From the NCBI RefSeq assembly GCF_000422545.1, contig NZ_AULZ01000001.1:1-64000 (forward strand): 64,000 bases of DNA. The letters are read 5' to 3'. Shown here in pieces: positions 1 through 9,246 of this stretch. The translations under genes and the position numbers were made by a program. Positions within the stretch are counted from its first letter, which is position 1, and every line of letters starts with the position of its first letter. The notes beneath the pieces are model-generated. The model was not told the origin of the DNA and made no database searches. It saw nothing but the letters and a program-made list of their open reading frames with translations. This DNA comes from Desulfocurvibacter africanus subsp. africanus DSM 2603 (GTDB taxonomy: Bacteria; Desulfobacterota; Desulfovibrionia; Desulfovibrionales; Desulfovibrionaceae).

Positions 1-132
1 TTTAGAGCATTTTGCTTTTGAAAATGCTCTGCAAGCCATGCGTCGGCATGGCTTGCCGCCGCGTAGGCGTAGGCGCAATTCACTTGCGCCGTCAACGCCG
101 GAGCGTGCGTCTTAAAAGCAATCAGCTCTAAA
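1..132 (+). repeat. Interspersed hairpin repeat, copy A
   Basis: First of eight copies of one element in the window. The ends are near-perfect inverted repeats (TTTAGAGCA-ttttgctttt against the reverse complement of the right end). Inside are hairpins: AGAGCATTTT/AAAATGCTCT at 4-13 and 21-30, GCAAGCCATG/CATGGCTTGC at 31-40 and 47-56, GGCGCAA/TTGCGCC at 72-78 and 84-90, then a weaker ACGC/GCGT stem. No protein-coding role is evident. It lies upstream of tkt. The stretch 133-389 between the element and tkt holds no convincing gene. The window starts at the element boundary, so the left flank is unknown. Confidence 0.9.
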
Positions 133-389
133 GGCCGCTGTCAACACCGGTGGCCCAGGCTTCGGGCCTGTACAGGAAGCGGCCCGCGGCGTCAAACACC
201 GGAGCCCGGCTCCGCACCTTGCCTGATCTGACGGAACTGTCTGTTTCGCCACATGAAGCCACGGAGGAACATGCCGGAAGCAATGGCCTTTTTAAGTGGA
301 TCGGACGCCAGATAAAATGTTACCGTCAGCATGCCATCGCGACGCTGGCCTGCGTCACGCTGCACACACTCAGCTAACGAGGCCGATGC

Positions 390-2255
390 ATGAACGATAA
401 CTCAGGCATTTCCCATCTGGCCGCGCTGTCGTTGCGCGTCCGCCACGCCATCCTGGCCTGCTCCACACGCGCCGGGTCGGGGCACCCCACATCCTCTCTG
501 TCGGCCGTGGAGCTCATGACCGCCCTCATGTTCGGAGGCTTCTTCAATTATGACCCGCTCCGGCCGGACTACGCGGGCAACGACCGGCTAATCTTCTCCA
601 AGGGCCACGCCTCGCCTCTGTTCTATTCCCTGTGGCACATGGCTGGGCAGATCGACGAGGCCGAGCTCATGACCTTCCGCGAATTCGGCAGCCGCCTGGA
701 GGGCCACCCCACGCCAGCCCTGCCCTTCACCGAGGCGGCCACGGGTTCCTTGGGCCAGGGACTGTCCATTGGCCTGGGCATGGCCTTGAACGCCAGGCAC
801 CTGGACAAGCTCCCCTGCCGCAGCTTCGTGCTGCTGGGCGACAGCGAGATGGCCGAGGGCAGCGTGTGGGAAGCCATGGAGATCGCCGCACACTACAAGC
901 TCGACAACCTGGTGGGCATCCTGGACGTGAACCGTCTGGGCCAACGTGGCGAGACCTTGCACGGCCACGACATCGCTGCTTGGGCGCGCAAGGCCGAGGC
1001 CTTCGGCTGGCGGGCGATCCCGGTCGAAGACGGCCACGACCTGCGGCAGGTGCTGGCGGCCTACGAACAGGCTCTGAATCTTGGCGTATCCGGAGCTGCG
1101 AGCGGCAAGCCGGTCATGATCGTGGCCCGCACCATCAAAGGCAAGGGCGTGGCGGCCATCGAGGACAAGCCCGACTGGCACGGCAAGCCTCTGCCGACCG
1201 AAGCGTACAAGATGGCCCTCGAACTGCTCGGCGAGGCGGACCCGCACGTTCGCGGCGAGCTGGCTCCGCCGCCACAAATCCAGATCGCCCGGAGCGAGCC
1301 CACGCCGGTGCCCGATATTGCCTATGCTCCGGACAAGCCCGTGGCCACGCGCAAAGCCTACGGCCAGGCCCTGGCCCGGCTTGCGCCGGCCTTTCCGGAT
1401 ATGGTCGCCCTGGATGGCGAGGTGAGCAACTCCACCTATGCAGAACTGTTCGCCAAGGCGCACCCGGGACGCTTCTTCGAGATGTACGTGGCCGAGCAGA
1501 ACATGGTCGGCGCGGCCGTTGGGCTGGCCGGGCGCGGCAAGATCCCCTTCGTGTCCAGCTTCGCGGCCTTCCTGACCCGCGCAGCGGACCAGATTCGCAT
1601 GGCTCGCTACTCCGAGGCCAACCTGAAGCTCTGCGGCTCGCACGCCGGCATATCCATCGGCCAGGACGGCGCATCACAGATGGGCCTGGAGGACCTGGCC
1701 CTATTCCGCGCTGTGCTGGATTGCGTCGTTCTCTACCCTGCCGACGCCGTGAGCTGCGAACGGCTAGTCGAGGCCATGGCTCGCCATGAGGGCATGGCCT
1801 ATCTGCGCACCACGCGCATGGCCACGCCCATTCTGTACGGGCCGGGCGAAGACTTTCCCCTCGGCGGCTGCAAAATCCTGCGCCGGAGCGACAAGGACGT
1901 CTGCACCATCGTGGCCGCGGGCATCACCCTTCACGAGGCTCTGGCCGCGGCCGACATGCTGGCCGCCGAATCCATCCCCGTGCGGGTGATCGACCTCTAC
2001 AGCATCAAACCCGTGGACGCCGTGACGCTACAGGTCGCGGCCCGTGAAACCGGAGCGCTGGTCACAGTCGAGGATCACTATCCCGAAGGCGGCCTGGGCG
2101 AAGCCGTGCTGGCCGCTCTTGCCGATACGCCCGTGCCGGTGCGCATGCTGGCCGTGCGCAAGCTGCCACGTAGCGGTAGGCCGGCGGAACTGTTGGACTA
2201 TGCGCATATATCCCGAAAACATATAGCCTCGAACGTAAAAGATATGTTAAGTTGA
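390..2255 (+). CDS. tkt: Transketolase (short, human-type)
   Basis: Thiamine-diphosphate enzyme that moves two-carbon ketol units between sugar phosphates in the non-oxidative pentose phosphate pathway; cytoplasmic. The 621-residue protein carries all three domains: the N-terminal ThDP-binding domain with GSGHPTSS near residue 30, SKGHASPL near 70 and the GDS...N motif (D151 to N181), a central pyrimidine-binding domain (GQDGASQMGLEDLALF), and the C-terminal domain. Length and the GQDGASQM segment resemble the animal-type transketolase (about 620 residues) more than the 660-residue E. coli TktA. The ATG at 390 follows an ACGAGG ribosome site. Transaldolase and ribose-5-phosphate isomerase follow on the same strand, giving a compact pentose phosphate set. 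The gap to tal is 142 bp, so tal may also have its own promoter. Confidence 0.95.
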   Translation: MNDNSGISHLAALSLRVRHAILACSTRAGSGHPTSSLSAVELMTALMFGGFFNYDPLRPDYAGNDRLIFSKGHASPLFYSLWHMAGQIDEAELMTFREFGSRLEGHPTPALPFTEAATGSLGQGLSIGLGMALNARHLDKLPCRSFVLLGDSEMAEGSVWEAMEIAAHYKLDNLVGILDVNRLGQRGETLHGHDIAAWARKAEAFGWRAIPVEDGHDLRQVLAAYEQALNLGVSGAASGKPVMIVARTIKGKGVAAIEDKPDWHGKPLPTEAYKMALELLGEADPHVRGELAPPPQIQIARSEPTPVPDIAYAPDKPVATRKAYGQALARLAPAFPDMVALDGEVSNSTYAELFAKAHPGRFFEMYVAEQNMVGAAVGLAGRGKIPFVSSFAAFLTRAADQIRMARYSEANLKLCGSHAGISIGQDGASQMGLEDLALFRAVLDCVVLYPADAVSCERLVEAMARHEGMAYLRTTRMATPILYGPGEDFPLGGCKILRRSDKDVCTIVAAGITLHEALAAADMLAAESIPVRVIDLYSIKPVDAVTLQVAARETGALVTVEDHYPEGGLGEAVLAALADTPVPVRMLAVRKLPRSGRPAELLDYAHISRKHIASNVKDMLS

Positions 2256-2397
2256 GTCGATTGGCCTATCCTGTCCCCGCCCTCCCCACTTCGATACAAA
2301 ACTCGATGCAAAACGGGCCGCATGGATCAGGAAAGGCCACAGGAAGGATGGATGACCAAAGCCAGGGGCGCCCGGCAGGCCCCACACGGAGGAAAGC

Positions 2398-3501
2398 ATG
2401 AGCACACTGACAGAACTCGCCCATCTCGGGCAATCCGTGTGGCTGGATTTCATCCGCCGCTCCTTTCTCGTAAGCGGTGAACTGCAACGACTCATGGAGC
2501 TGGGAGTTACCGGCGTGACCTCAAATCCAACCATTTTCCAGAAGGCTATTGCGGAAAGCGACGATTACGTGGCGGCTCTGGAAAAGCTGGCCGGACGCTG
2601 CCAAACGGTCATGGACGTCTACGAGGCCCTGGCCGTGGAGGACATCCGCACGGCCGCGGACGTCCTGCTGCCCGTATTCCAGACCACCGGCGGCGCCGAC
2701 GGCTTCGTGAGCCTGGAGGTCAACCCGCACCTGGCCCACGACACCAAGGGCACCGTGAGCGAGGCCTTGCGCCTGTTCGAGCAGGTGGACCGGCCGAACG
2801 TCATGATCAAGGTTCCGGCCACGGACGAAGGCATACCGGCCCTGGCACGGCTCATCGCCGACGGCGTGAACGTGAACGCCACGTTGATATTCTCCTTGGC
2901 CCACTACGAGGCCATCGTCGACGCCTATATCTCCGGGTTGGAGAAGCTGGCCGGATCGGGCGGCGACGTGAGCCGCGTGGCCTCGGTAGCCTCGTTTTTC
3001 CTGTCGCGCGTGGACGCGGCCGTGGACCAAAGGCTCAAGGCGAACGGCAATACCGAGCTGCTGGGCTTGGCCGCCGTGACCAACGCCCGGCTGGCCTACA
3101 TCCGCTTCGGCGAAATCTTCAGCGGCGAGCGCTGGGAACGGCTGGCCGCTCAAGGCGCGCGCGTGCAGCGGCCCCTGTGGGCTTCGACCTCCACCAAGGA
3201 CCCGGACTACCCGGATACCAAATACGTGGATGAACTCATCGGCCCGCAGACAGTGAACACCATGCCTCCCGCCACTTTGCAGGCCTTCCTCAACCACGGC
3301 AAACCAGAACAAACACTGCTCACGGGCCAAACCGAGAAGACCAAGCTGGCCGGCACCCTGGACCGCCTGGCCGCGCAGGGAATCAATCTGGACCAGATCA
3401 CCGACGACCTGCAGTCCAAGGGCGTAGCCTCCTTCGCCAAGTCCTTCGACATGCTGCTGGCGTCCATCAAGAAGCGTTGCGCGGAGGTCGCGGCGGCATG
3501 A
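2398..3501 (+). CDS. tal: Transaldolase
   Basis: Transfers a dihydroxyacetone unit from sedoheptulose-7-phosphate to glyceraldehyde-3-phosphate through a Schiff base. The 367-residue length and the N-terminal GVTGVTSNPTIFQKAI segment fit the longer transaldolase group found in actinobacteria and cyanobacteria rather than the 315-residue TalB group. The Schiff-base lysine is expected in MIKVPATDEG, at K138. The Shine-Dalgarno GGAGGAAAGC directly precedes the ATG. The stop codon overlaps the rpiA start (ATGA), so the two are likely translationally coupled. No truncation is seen. Confidence 0.95.
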   Translation: MSTLTELAHLGQSVWLDFIRRSFLVSGELQRLMELGVTGVTSNPTIFQKAIAESDDYVAALEKLAGRCQTVMDVYEALAVEDIRTAADVLLPVFQTTGGADGFVSLEVNPHLAHDTKGTVSEALRLFEQVDRPNVMIKVPATDEGIPALARLIADGVNVNATLIFSLAHYEAIVDAYISGLEKLAGSGGDVSRVASVASFFLSRVDAAVDQRLKANGNTELLGLAAVTNARLAYIRFGEIFSGERWERLAAQGARVQRPLWASTSTKDPDYPDTKYVDELIGPQTVNTMPPATLQAFLNHGKPEQTLLTGQTEKTKLAGTLDRLAAQGINLDQITDDLQSKGVASFAKSFDMLLASIKKRCAEVAAA

Positions 3502-4238
3502 GGGTTGTCGGGCCCGAAGACAAATACAAGCGGCTTGCCGCCGAAATGGCCGTGGAACGCGTGAGCGACGGGATGGTCGTGGGCCTGGGCCACGGGTCCA
3601 CTGCTGCCTATGCCGTGCTGCGCATGGCCGTGCTGCTGCGTGACGGGAGCCTCAAGGACGTGCTCGGCGTGCCCTGCTCGCGTCGCGTCGAGGAAGAGGC
3701 CCGGCGGCTGGCCATCCCCCTGGCTACCCTTGACGCCCGGCCCAGCTTGGACCTGGTCATCGACGGAGCCGACGAGATCGATCCCGGACTCGACTGCATC
3801 AAGGGCAAAGGCGGCGCATTGCTGCGCGAGAAGATCGTGGCCCAGGCCTCCATGCGCAGGATCATCGTGGCCGACGCTTCCAAATGCTCCGCTAGGCTGG
3901 GCGAGAAGGCTTCCTTGCCGGTGGAGGTGCTGCCCTTCGCGCTCGTCCCCGAGCGCCGTTTCCTGGAAAGTCTGGGCGGAAAAATCAAGCTGCGGCCAGG
4001 TCCGGACGGCAGGCCCTTTGTCACGGCCCAGGGCAACTTCATCCTGGACTGGAGCCAGCCTCCGCTGGACAACCCGCGCGAGTTGGCCCGCAAGCTGGAG
4101 TCCAGGGCCGGCATCATGGCCCACGGACTCTTCCTGGATATCGTCGACGAAGTGATCGTGGCCGGGCCGCAAGGCCTGCGCTTACTCAGGCGGGCGGAGC
4201 GGTCAAGCCCGTCTCAAGGCAACCATGCGCTGGCGTAA
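3498..4238 (+). CDS. rpiA: Ribose-5-phosphate isomerase A
   Basis: Interconverts ribose-5-phosphate and ribulose-5-phosphate. Family signatures are DGADEIDP followed by IKGKGGALLREKIV, a form of the RpiA active-site region, and GLGHGSTAAY in place of the usual GLGTGSTA phosphate loop, so one loop residue is unusual. The start is taken as the ATG at 3498, which overlaps the tal stop and has GGAGG about 10 bases upstream; an in-frame GTG at 3477 inside tal is less likely. This gives 246 residues. The 3' end overlaps the next gene by 14 bp, so tal, rpiA and msrP appear to be co-transcribed. Confidence 0.93.
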   Translation: MRVVGPEDKYKRLAAEMAVERVSDGMVVGLGHGSTAAYAVLRMAVLLRDGSLKDVLGVPCSRRVEEEARRLAIPLATLDARPSLDLVIDGADEIDPGLDCIKGKGGALLREKIVAQASMRRIIVADASKCSARLGEKASLPVEVLPFALVPERRFLESLGGKIKLRPGPDGRPFVTAQGNFILDWSQPPLDNPRELARKLESRAGIMAHGLFLDIVDEVIVAGPQGLRLLRRAERSSPSQGNHALA

Positions 4239-5256
4239 AAGCAGCATCTCCCTGCCGTCCGCCGACCCCACGCCGGAGGAGATCTTCCGTTGCCGGCGCA
4301 CGCTGCTCAAGGCCATGGGCCTGGGCGGCATGGCCGGTACCCTCGGCCCGCTGCTGGCCGCCTGCGACCTGTGGGGCCGCGAAACGCGCCAGGTGGAGGA
4401 TACCCTCGTCGAGCTGCGCACGCTCAAGGCCGTGCCGAACCAAACCTTCGGTCCGGATCAGTTGGGACAGCCCTTGACCGAACGGCGCGCCACAGCCGTG
4501 GTTAACAACTTCTACGAGTTCACCACGGGCAAGGATGTCTGGCGCTACGTCGAGGATTTCGTGGCCAGGCCCTGGCGCTTCGAGGTCAGCGGGCTCGTGG
4601 AGCGGCCCGTGACATTCGACGTAGCGGACATCCTCGCCGGCAAGGCCCTGGGCGAGTTGGAAGAGCGGCTGTACCGATTCCGCTGCGTGGAGGCCTGGGC
4701 CATGAACGTGCCCTGGATCGGCGTGCCCTTCCGTCGCGTGATCGAAGCGGCGCGGCCCAAGCCGGAAGCCAAATACGTTCGCCTAATCTCCTTCCTGCAG
4801 CCCGAGAAGGCTCCCGGCCAACAATCCGGAGCGCCCTACCTGCGGCTCTGGCCCTATTTCGAGGGTCTGACCCTGCCCGAAGCCCTGAACGAGACGGCCT
4901 TCCTGGCCGTGGGCATGTACGGCCACGAACTGCCCAAGCAGAGCGGCGCACCCGTGCGCCTCGTGCTGCCCTGGAAGTACGGCTACAAGGGCCCCAAATC
5001 CATCACACGCATCGAACTAACGGCCGAGCGGCCGCCGACTTTCTGGAACGCGCTCGCGCCGGACGAGTACGATTTCTGGTCCAACGTCGACCCCAACACG
5101 CCCCACCCGCGCTGGTCACAGGCCACGGAACGCATGCTCGGCACGGGCGAACGCCGCCCGACCCTGCCCTTCAACGGCTATGGCAAGTTCGTGGCTGGAT
5201 TGTATGCCGGGTTGGGCAAAAACGATCCGCGTTACGGCTTCGGCCTGAACGCATAG
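4225..5256 (+). CDS. msrP: MsrP/YedY-like periplasmic molybdoenzyme
   Basis: Sulfite-oxidase-fold protein matching the catalytic subunit of the periplasmic methionine sulfoxide reductase MsrP. The N-terminus has a twin-arginine signal (C-RR-TLLKAMGLGG, R24-R25), so export in folded form by Tat is expected. NNFYEF, YRFRCVEAW (molybdenum-ligand cysteine C154), VPWIGVPF and the AKYVRL segment follow the family order. At 343 residues it is close to normal length. It starts inside the end of rpiA. The haem membrane partner MsrQ is not next to it; a repeat element follows 7 bp after the stop. The electron donor is therefore unknown here, and the link to a pentose phosphate operon is unusual. Substrate is inferred from the family only. 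Confidence 0.88.
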   Translation: MRWRKSSISLPSADPTPEEIFRCRRTLLKAMGLGGMAGTLGPLLAACDLWGRETRQVEDTLVELRTLKAVPNQTFGPDQLGQPLTERRATAVVNNFYEFTTGKDVWRYVEDFVARPWRFEVSGLVERPVTFDVADILAGKALGELEERLYRFRCVEAWAMNVPWIGVPFRRVIEAARPKPEAKYVRLISFLQPEKAPGQQSGAPYLRLWPYFEGLTLPEALNETAFLAVGMYGHELPKQSGAPVRLVLPWKYGYKGPKSITRIELTAERPPTFWNALAPDEYDFWSNVDPNTPHPRWSQATERMLGTGERRPTLPFNGYGKFVAGLYAGLGKNDPRYGFGLNA

Positions 5257-5263
5257 TCCAAGC

Positions 5264-5393
5264 TTAGAGCATTTTGCTTTTGAAAATGCTCTGCAAGCCA
5301 TGCGTCGACATGGCTTGCCGCCGCGTAGGCGTAGGCGCAATTCACTTGCGCCGTCAACGCCGAAGCGGGCGTCTTAAAAAGCAATCTGCTCTA
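5264..5393 (+). repeat. Interspersed hairpin repeat, copy B
   Basis: Full-length copy in the same orientation as copy A, lying between the convergent msrP and ligD genes. All internal hairpins are present; one loop base differs (cgtcga). Flanking bases CCAAGCT and GATAAGA give no target-site duplication. Confidence 0.9.
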
Positions 5394-5408
5394 GATAAGA
5401 CTCCCTGC

Positions 5409-8195
5409 CTACTCCACTGGCCGCTTGCGGCCCAGCGCGCGCCACATGGACGCGCTAAGCCCCTGGCGCAAGCCGAAGAAGCCCTCCCAGGGATCAGCCC
5501 GTAAACTTGCCACGCGGCGGCGCACGGCCTGGATATCAAACGAATTCGGCGCGATGCCGGCGGCCAGTTCCTCCCAAGTCAACGGCACGGCCACCGGCGC
5601 ACCCGGCCTGGCCCGCGTGGAGTACGGCGCGATGCTGCTCGCGCCTCGAGCGTTGCGCAGCCAGTCGATATAGATCCTGCCGCTCCGGCGGGCCTTGCCT
5701 GCCACGGAGACGAACTCGCCCGGCTTGCGCACGGCTAATTCCTCGGCCACGGCGCGCGCGAATTCACGCAGCTCTTGCCAACCGGGCTTGCGCTGCAGCG
5801 GCAGCACGATGTGAAAGCCCTTGCCGCCCGTGGCCTTGGCAAAGCCCGTGAGCCCAAGCCCCTCCAGGAACTCGCGCAGATCCAGGACAGCTGCGGTCAC
5901 GCGCGCCGGCTCCACGTCCTCGCCGGGGTCCAGGTCGAAAACCAGCCGATCAGGCCGTTCCAAATCCTCGTTGCGCGCGCCCCAGCAGTGAATCTCCAGC
6001 ACGCCGAGCTGCACCAGCGCAAGCAGCCCGTCCAAATCCGACACGCTCAGCCAGGTGCGCTCGTGGCCTTTTTCCAGCACGCGCACGCCTTGCACACCGT
6101 GCGGCACTCCGCCCGCCGGGTGGCGCTGAAAGAAACAGCCCTCGCCCAGACCGCCGGGACATCGCACGAGGCTCAAGGGCCGGCCGACAACGTGCGGGAG
6201 CATGAACCCGGCGACCTCGCGGTAGTAGTCCGCCAGCCCTGCCTTGGTCAGGCCCGTGTACGGGACGAGCACCTTGCGCGGATGCGTCAGCTTGATCGCC
6301 CCCTTGGCCCTGCCGGTCTTGGCCGGAACATGCTGTTTGCGCATGGACTCGCGAGCCTTGGGCTCCATCGGGTTCTCGCGCACCACCTCGATTGGCGGCT
6401 TGTCCTCGCGCAGGCCCTTGAATGACGGATGGCGCATGATGCCGTCGCGGGTCCAGCCGGCGAAGTCCACCTCGGCCACCAGTTCCGGCCGCACCCAATG
6501 CACATCCGCCAGCGAACCTACACGATGCATGTCGGCAAAGGCCGCATCATCAGTCGCCAAACCGGCCAGACGACCTGACAGATCGCCAAGCACCTGTGTG
6601 TCATAGCCGGTGCCTACCTTGCCGGCATAGATCAGGCGGCCTTGCCTGTCATGCACGCCCACGAGCAGAGCACCGAAGCCCGTGCGCTGGCCCTTGGGAT
6701 CGGTCCAGCCTGCTACGACCACTTCCTGGCGCTGGCCGCATTTGCTTTTGAGCCAGGTGGGCGCGCGCCTGGGCTCGTAGTGCGCGTCGGCGCGCTTGCT
6801 CACGATGCCCTCCAGACCCATCTGGCAGGCATTCTCCAGCACAAGTTTCCCTTTGCCGACGATATGGTCCGAGAATCGCAAGGGTGAAGGTATCTGACCT
6901 ATCGCGCCCAGCACGGACCGCAGGGCCTCCTTGCGTTCGATGAGCGCGCAGCCTGACAGGTCCTGGCCCTCGGCATAGGGCATATCGAAGAGGTACATGG
7001 CCAGCGTGCCCCCGCTCAGCCCCTTGAGCACGTTCTGCAAGGCCTGGAAATCCGGACGGCCGCGCTCGTCGAGCACCACGGCCTCGCCGTCCAGCACGGC
7101 CCGCCGCAGGGTCAGGCCCCCGGCGGCCCTAGCCAGTTCGGGAAAACGGTGGGTCCAGTCCTGGCCGCCACGAGTCATGAGCCGCGCCTTGCCGTTATCG
7201 ATGATCAGCAGCAGCCGGTATCCGTCGAACTTGATTTCGTGCAGCCACTGCTCCCCGGCGGGAGGAGAGTCCACGAGCGTGGCCAGTTGCGGCCGGATCT
7301 GCTCGGGCATGGGGCCGGGTCGCGCGCCGGGCATGGCCGCGAAATCGGGCAGGCCGGGGGAGCGCGGGGACTCCGCTGTCTTGTTTTTTATCGTGAGGGT
7401 TTCGGGCCGTGCTTGGCCCTGCGCTGGTGGAGGCAATGGCTGTGTGTCGGCGTATTCGACGGCCGCCGGCGGCGCAGGTCCGACATTTCCGGCGATCCTG
7501 GCCCGCACGTCGCCGTCGAGAGTGCCGATGGTCACGCCTTCGGCTTCAGCTCCGGTCCGTTCCCGGTCACGAACATCTCGACGAGAATCGGTACCAGACG
7601 CATGTTCGCCCGCGCCGCTCCACACGCGATCGGCCGACGAGGCTATCTGCGCAAGGGTCCTGCCCGTGACCGCACTCTCGGGCCGGTCGGTTTCTATATC
7701 GAGCCGTGGGTTAGCCTGCTCGTCGCGGACCTTGATGAGCAGCCAATCATTCTCCTTGGCCCGCTTGCCGCTCATGTGCGCCAGAATCCAGCCGCCCGAA
7801 AGCTTTTCGCCCCGCAGCCGGAAGTGCAGCTTGCCCTGGCGCAGACCTTCGTGCGGGTCGCCCTCGGGCTCCCAAACGCCACGGTCCCAGAGCATGACCG
7901 TGCCGCCGCCGTACTCGCCCTGCGGAATGACGCCCTCGAAGCTCCCATACTCCACGGGATGGTCTTCCACACGCACCGCCAGCCGTTTTTGGCCAGGATC
8001 GAGGCTCGGTCCGCGCGGCACGGCCCAGGACAGGAGCACGCCATCCAGTTCCAGGCGCAGGTCGTAGTGCAGCCTGCGCGCCTTGTGCTTGTGGATCACG
8101 AACCCGCGGCCCGACTCGGGCTCCGGTCCTCGCCCCGAAGGCTCGGGCGTGCGCGAAAAATCCCGCTTGCGCCAGTATTCGCTGAGCCTGGCCAT
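5409..8195 (-). CDS. ligD: Multidomain DNA ligase LigD (NHEJ)
   Basis: ATP-dependent ligase of bacterial non-homologous end joining; it processes, fills and seals double-strand breaks with Ku. Domain order over 928 residues is phosphoesterase, ligase, polymerase. The 3'-phosphoesterase spans about 30-160 (RLHYDLRLE near 42-50, HPVEYGSFEG near 79-88). A low-complexity linker of about 140 residues follows. The ligase domain starts near 300, with adenylated K322 in EIKFDGYR. The LigD-type polymerase/primase runs from about 635, with metal ligands D755 and D757 in FDLDPG. The PE-Lig-Pol order is like the Pseudomonas enzyme, not the mycobacterial one. It is the last gene of the topIB-ku-ligD minus-strand operon, 202 bp after ku. 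Confidence 0.97.
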   Translation of the reverse strand: MARLSEYWRKRDFSRTPEPSGRGPEPESGRGFVIHKHKARRLHYDLRLELDGVLLSWAVPRGPSLDPGQKRLAVRVEDHPVEYGSFEGVIPQGEYGGGTVMLWDRGVWEPEGDPHEGLRQGKLHFRLRGEKLSGGWILAHMSGKRAKENDWLLIKVRDEQANPRLDIETDRPESAVTGRTLAQIASSADRVWSGAGEHASGTDSRRDVRDRERTGAEAEGVTIGTLDGDVRARIAGNVGPAPPAAVEYADTQPLPPPAQGQARPETLTIKNKTAESPRSPGLPDFAAMPGARPGPMPEQIRPQLATLVDSPPAGEQWLHEIKFDGYRLLLIIDNGKARLMTRGGQDWTHRFPELARAAGGLTLRRAVLDGEAVVLDERGRPDFQALQNVLKGLSGGTLAMYLFDMPYAEGQDLSGCALIERKEALRSVLGAIGQIPSPLRFSDHIVGKGKLVLENACQMGLEGIVSKRADAHYEPRRAPTWLKSKCGQRQEVVVAGWTDPKGQRTGFGALLVGVHDRQGRLIYAGKVGTGYDTQVLGDLSGRLAGLATDDAAFADMHRVGSLADVHWVRPELVAEVDFAGWTRDGIMRHPSFKGLREDKPPIEVVRENPMEPKARESMRKQHVPAKTGRAKGAIKLTHPRKVLVPYTGLTKAGLADYYREVAGFMLPHVVGRPLSLVRCPGGLGEGCFFQRHPAGGVPHGVQGVRVLEKGHERTWLSVSDLDGLLALVQLGVLEIHCWGARNEDLERPDRLVFDLDPGEDVEPARVTAAVLDLREFLEGLGLTGFAKATGGKGFHIVLPLQRKPGWQELREFARAVAEELAVRKPGEFVSVAGKARRSGRIYIDWLRNARGASSIAPYSTRARPGAPVAVPLTWEELAAGIAPNSFDIQAVRRRVASLRADPWEGFFGLRQGLSASMWRALGRKRPVE

Positions 8196-8344
8196 GCTAC
8201 TCCTTCAGTTTCCATTGCTGCCATGTCGCAAGCTGACCTATCCACCAGCGAATGCTTGCTGCTCTTCACATCGGAGGACCTTCCAGCTCGCGCAGGCCGT
8301 TTACCATGGGTAGCCAGCCTGCCCCCTTCCGTGGAAGCCAGGAC

Positions 8345-8397
8345 CAGCCCCTGTGGGGGCCTTGGCGGAGCTCTTACCAGCTCTTCTGCAAATCATC
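8345..8397 (-). repeat. Possible decayed copy of the 3'-flank repeat after ku
   Basis: Immediately after the ku stop the minus strand reads TTTGCAGAAGAGCTGGTAAG and then a GC-rich stretch. This resembles the heads of the elements after livF, argJ and the DUF1566 gene, but the hairpin is degraded. Assignment rests on the head and the position only. Confidence 0.35.
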
Positions 8398-9246
8398 CTA
8401 CCCCGCAGCCCGCCTGCGCCGTCCCCTGGCGTGCTCGGCTTCCTCAGCCTCCTGCTTGGCGCGGGTCTGCTCAACGCTTCGCCGCAGCAGGTCCATCATA
8501 TCCACGACTTTGCCCGCGGCCGCCGGCTCCTCTACTTCGGGCATGGGCGCCACGGCGCCGGTCTCGGCCTTCTCCTCGATCCAGGCCATGAGTTTGTCGC
8601 GGTATTCGTCGTGATACTGTTCGGGCCTCCAGGCTTCGGCCATGGCCTCCACCAGCGTCTGGGCCATATGCAGCTCACGGTCCGAAATCTTGTACTGGGC
8701 CGCCGCGCCCGGCAGGCGCAGCTCGGCCTGGTTGCGCAATTCCTGCTTGAAGCGCAGCAGGTTGAGCAAGAGGGCCTGACCGTAGGGAAGGAGCGCCGCC
8801 AAATGTTCCCGCTCATGGATGACCACCTTGGCGATGCCTGCCTTGCCCGTGCGCACCAGGGTTTCACGCAGGAGCACGTAGACCTTCTCGCTGCCTTCAC
8901 CCGGCTCCAGGAAATAGGGCCGCTCGAAATATACCGGCGCGATGTCCCCGGCACTGACGAAGGCCACGATCTCCACGCTGCGCGTGGTCTCCACCCTGAC
9001 CTTCTCGAAGTCCTCCTTGGTCAGCAGCACGTAGTTGCCGCCTTCGTACTCGTAGGCTTTGACGATCTGATTCCAGGATACCTCGCGGCCCGTGTCCTCG
9101 TTGACCCGCCGGTAGCGCACCCGTGCCTGGTCGCGGCTGTCCAGGAGCGTGAAACGCAAATCCGAGCTGCGCTCGGCCGGATACAAGGCAACCGGGATAT
9201 TCAGCAGGCCGAAGGTCAGGGCTCCTTTCCAGACTGCATGGGGCAT
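8398..9246 (-). CDS. ku: Ku DNA end-binding protein
   Basis: Bacterial Ku homodimer that binds double-strand DNA ends and recruits LigD. The 282-residue protein begins MPHAVWKGALTFGLLNIPV, the standard Ku start, followed by the beta-barrel core (RYRRVNEDTGREV, YEYEGGNYVLLTKEDFE) and a C-terminal basic tail (RGRRRRAAG) that probably contacts DNA or LigD. Its start overlaps the end of the topoisomerase IB gene by 31 bp, so the two are co-transcribed and probably translationally coupled. ligD follows on the same strand, giving the usual Ku-LigD pair. Confidence 0.97.
   Translation of the reverse strand: MPHAVWKGALTFGLLNIPVALYPAERSSDLRFTLLDSRDQARVRYRRVNEDTGREVSWNQIVKAYEYEGGNYVLLTKEDFEKVRVETTRSVEIVAFVSAGDIAPVYFERPYFLEPGEGSEKVYVLLRETLVRTGKAGIAKVVIHEREHLAALLPYGQALLLNLLRFKQELRNQAELRLPGAAAQYKISDRELHMAQTLVEAMAEAWRPEQYHDEYRDKLMAWIEEKAETGAVAPMPEVEEPAAAGKVVDMMDLLRRSVEQTRAKQEAEEAEHARGRRRRAAG

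Noticed and set aside
150-377. 75-residue plus-strand frame with a GTG start before tkt
   Set aside because: No ribosome site, low-complexity composition, and no recognisable domain.
2521-3330. Long open frame antisense to tal
   Set aside because: Shadow of the GC-rich tal codons; no ribosome site or domain. Similar antisense frames over acs (20213-22381), qmoB (35529-37832), aprA (39255-41273) and the RND pump (59233-61149) were rejected for the same reason.
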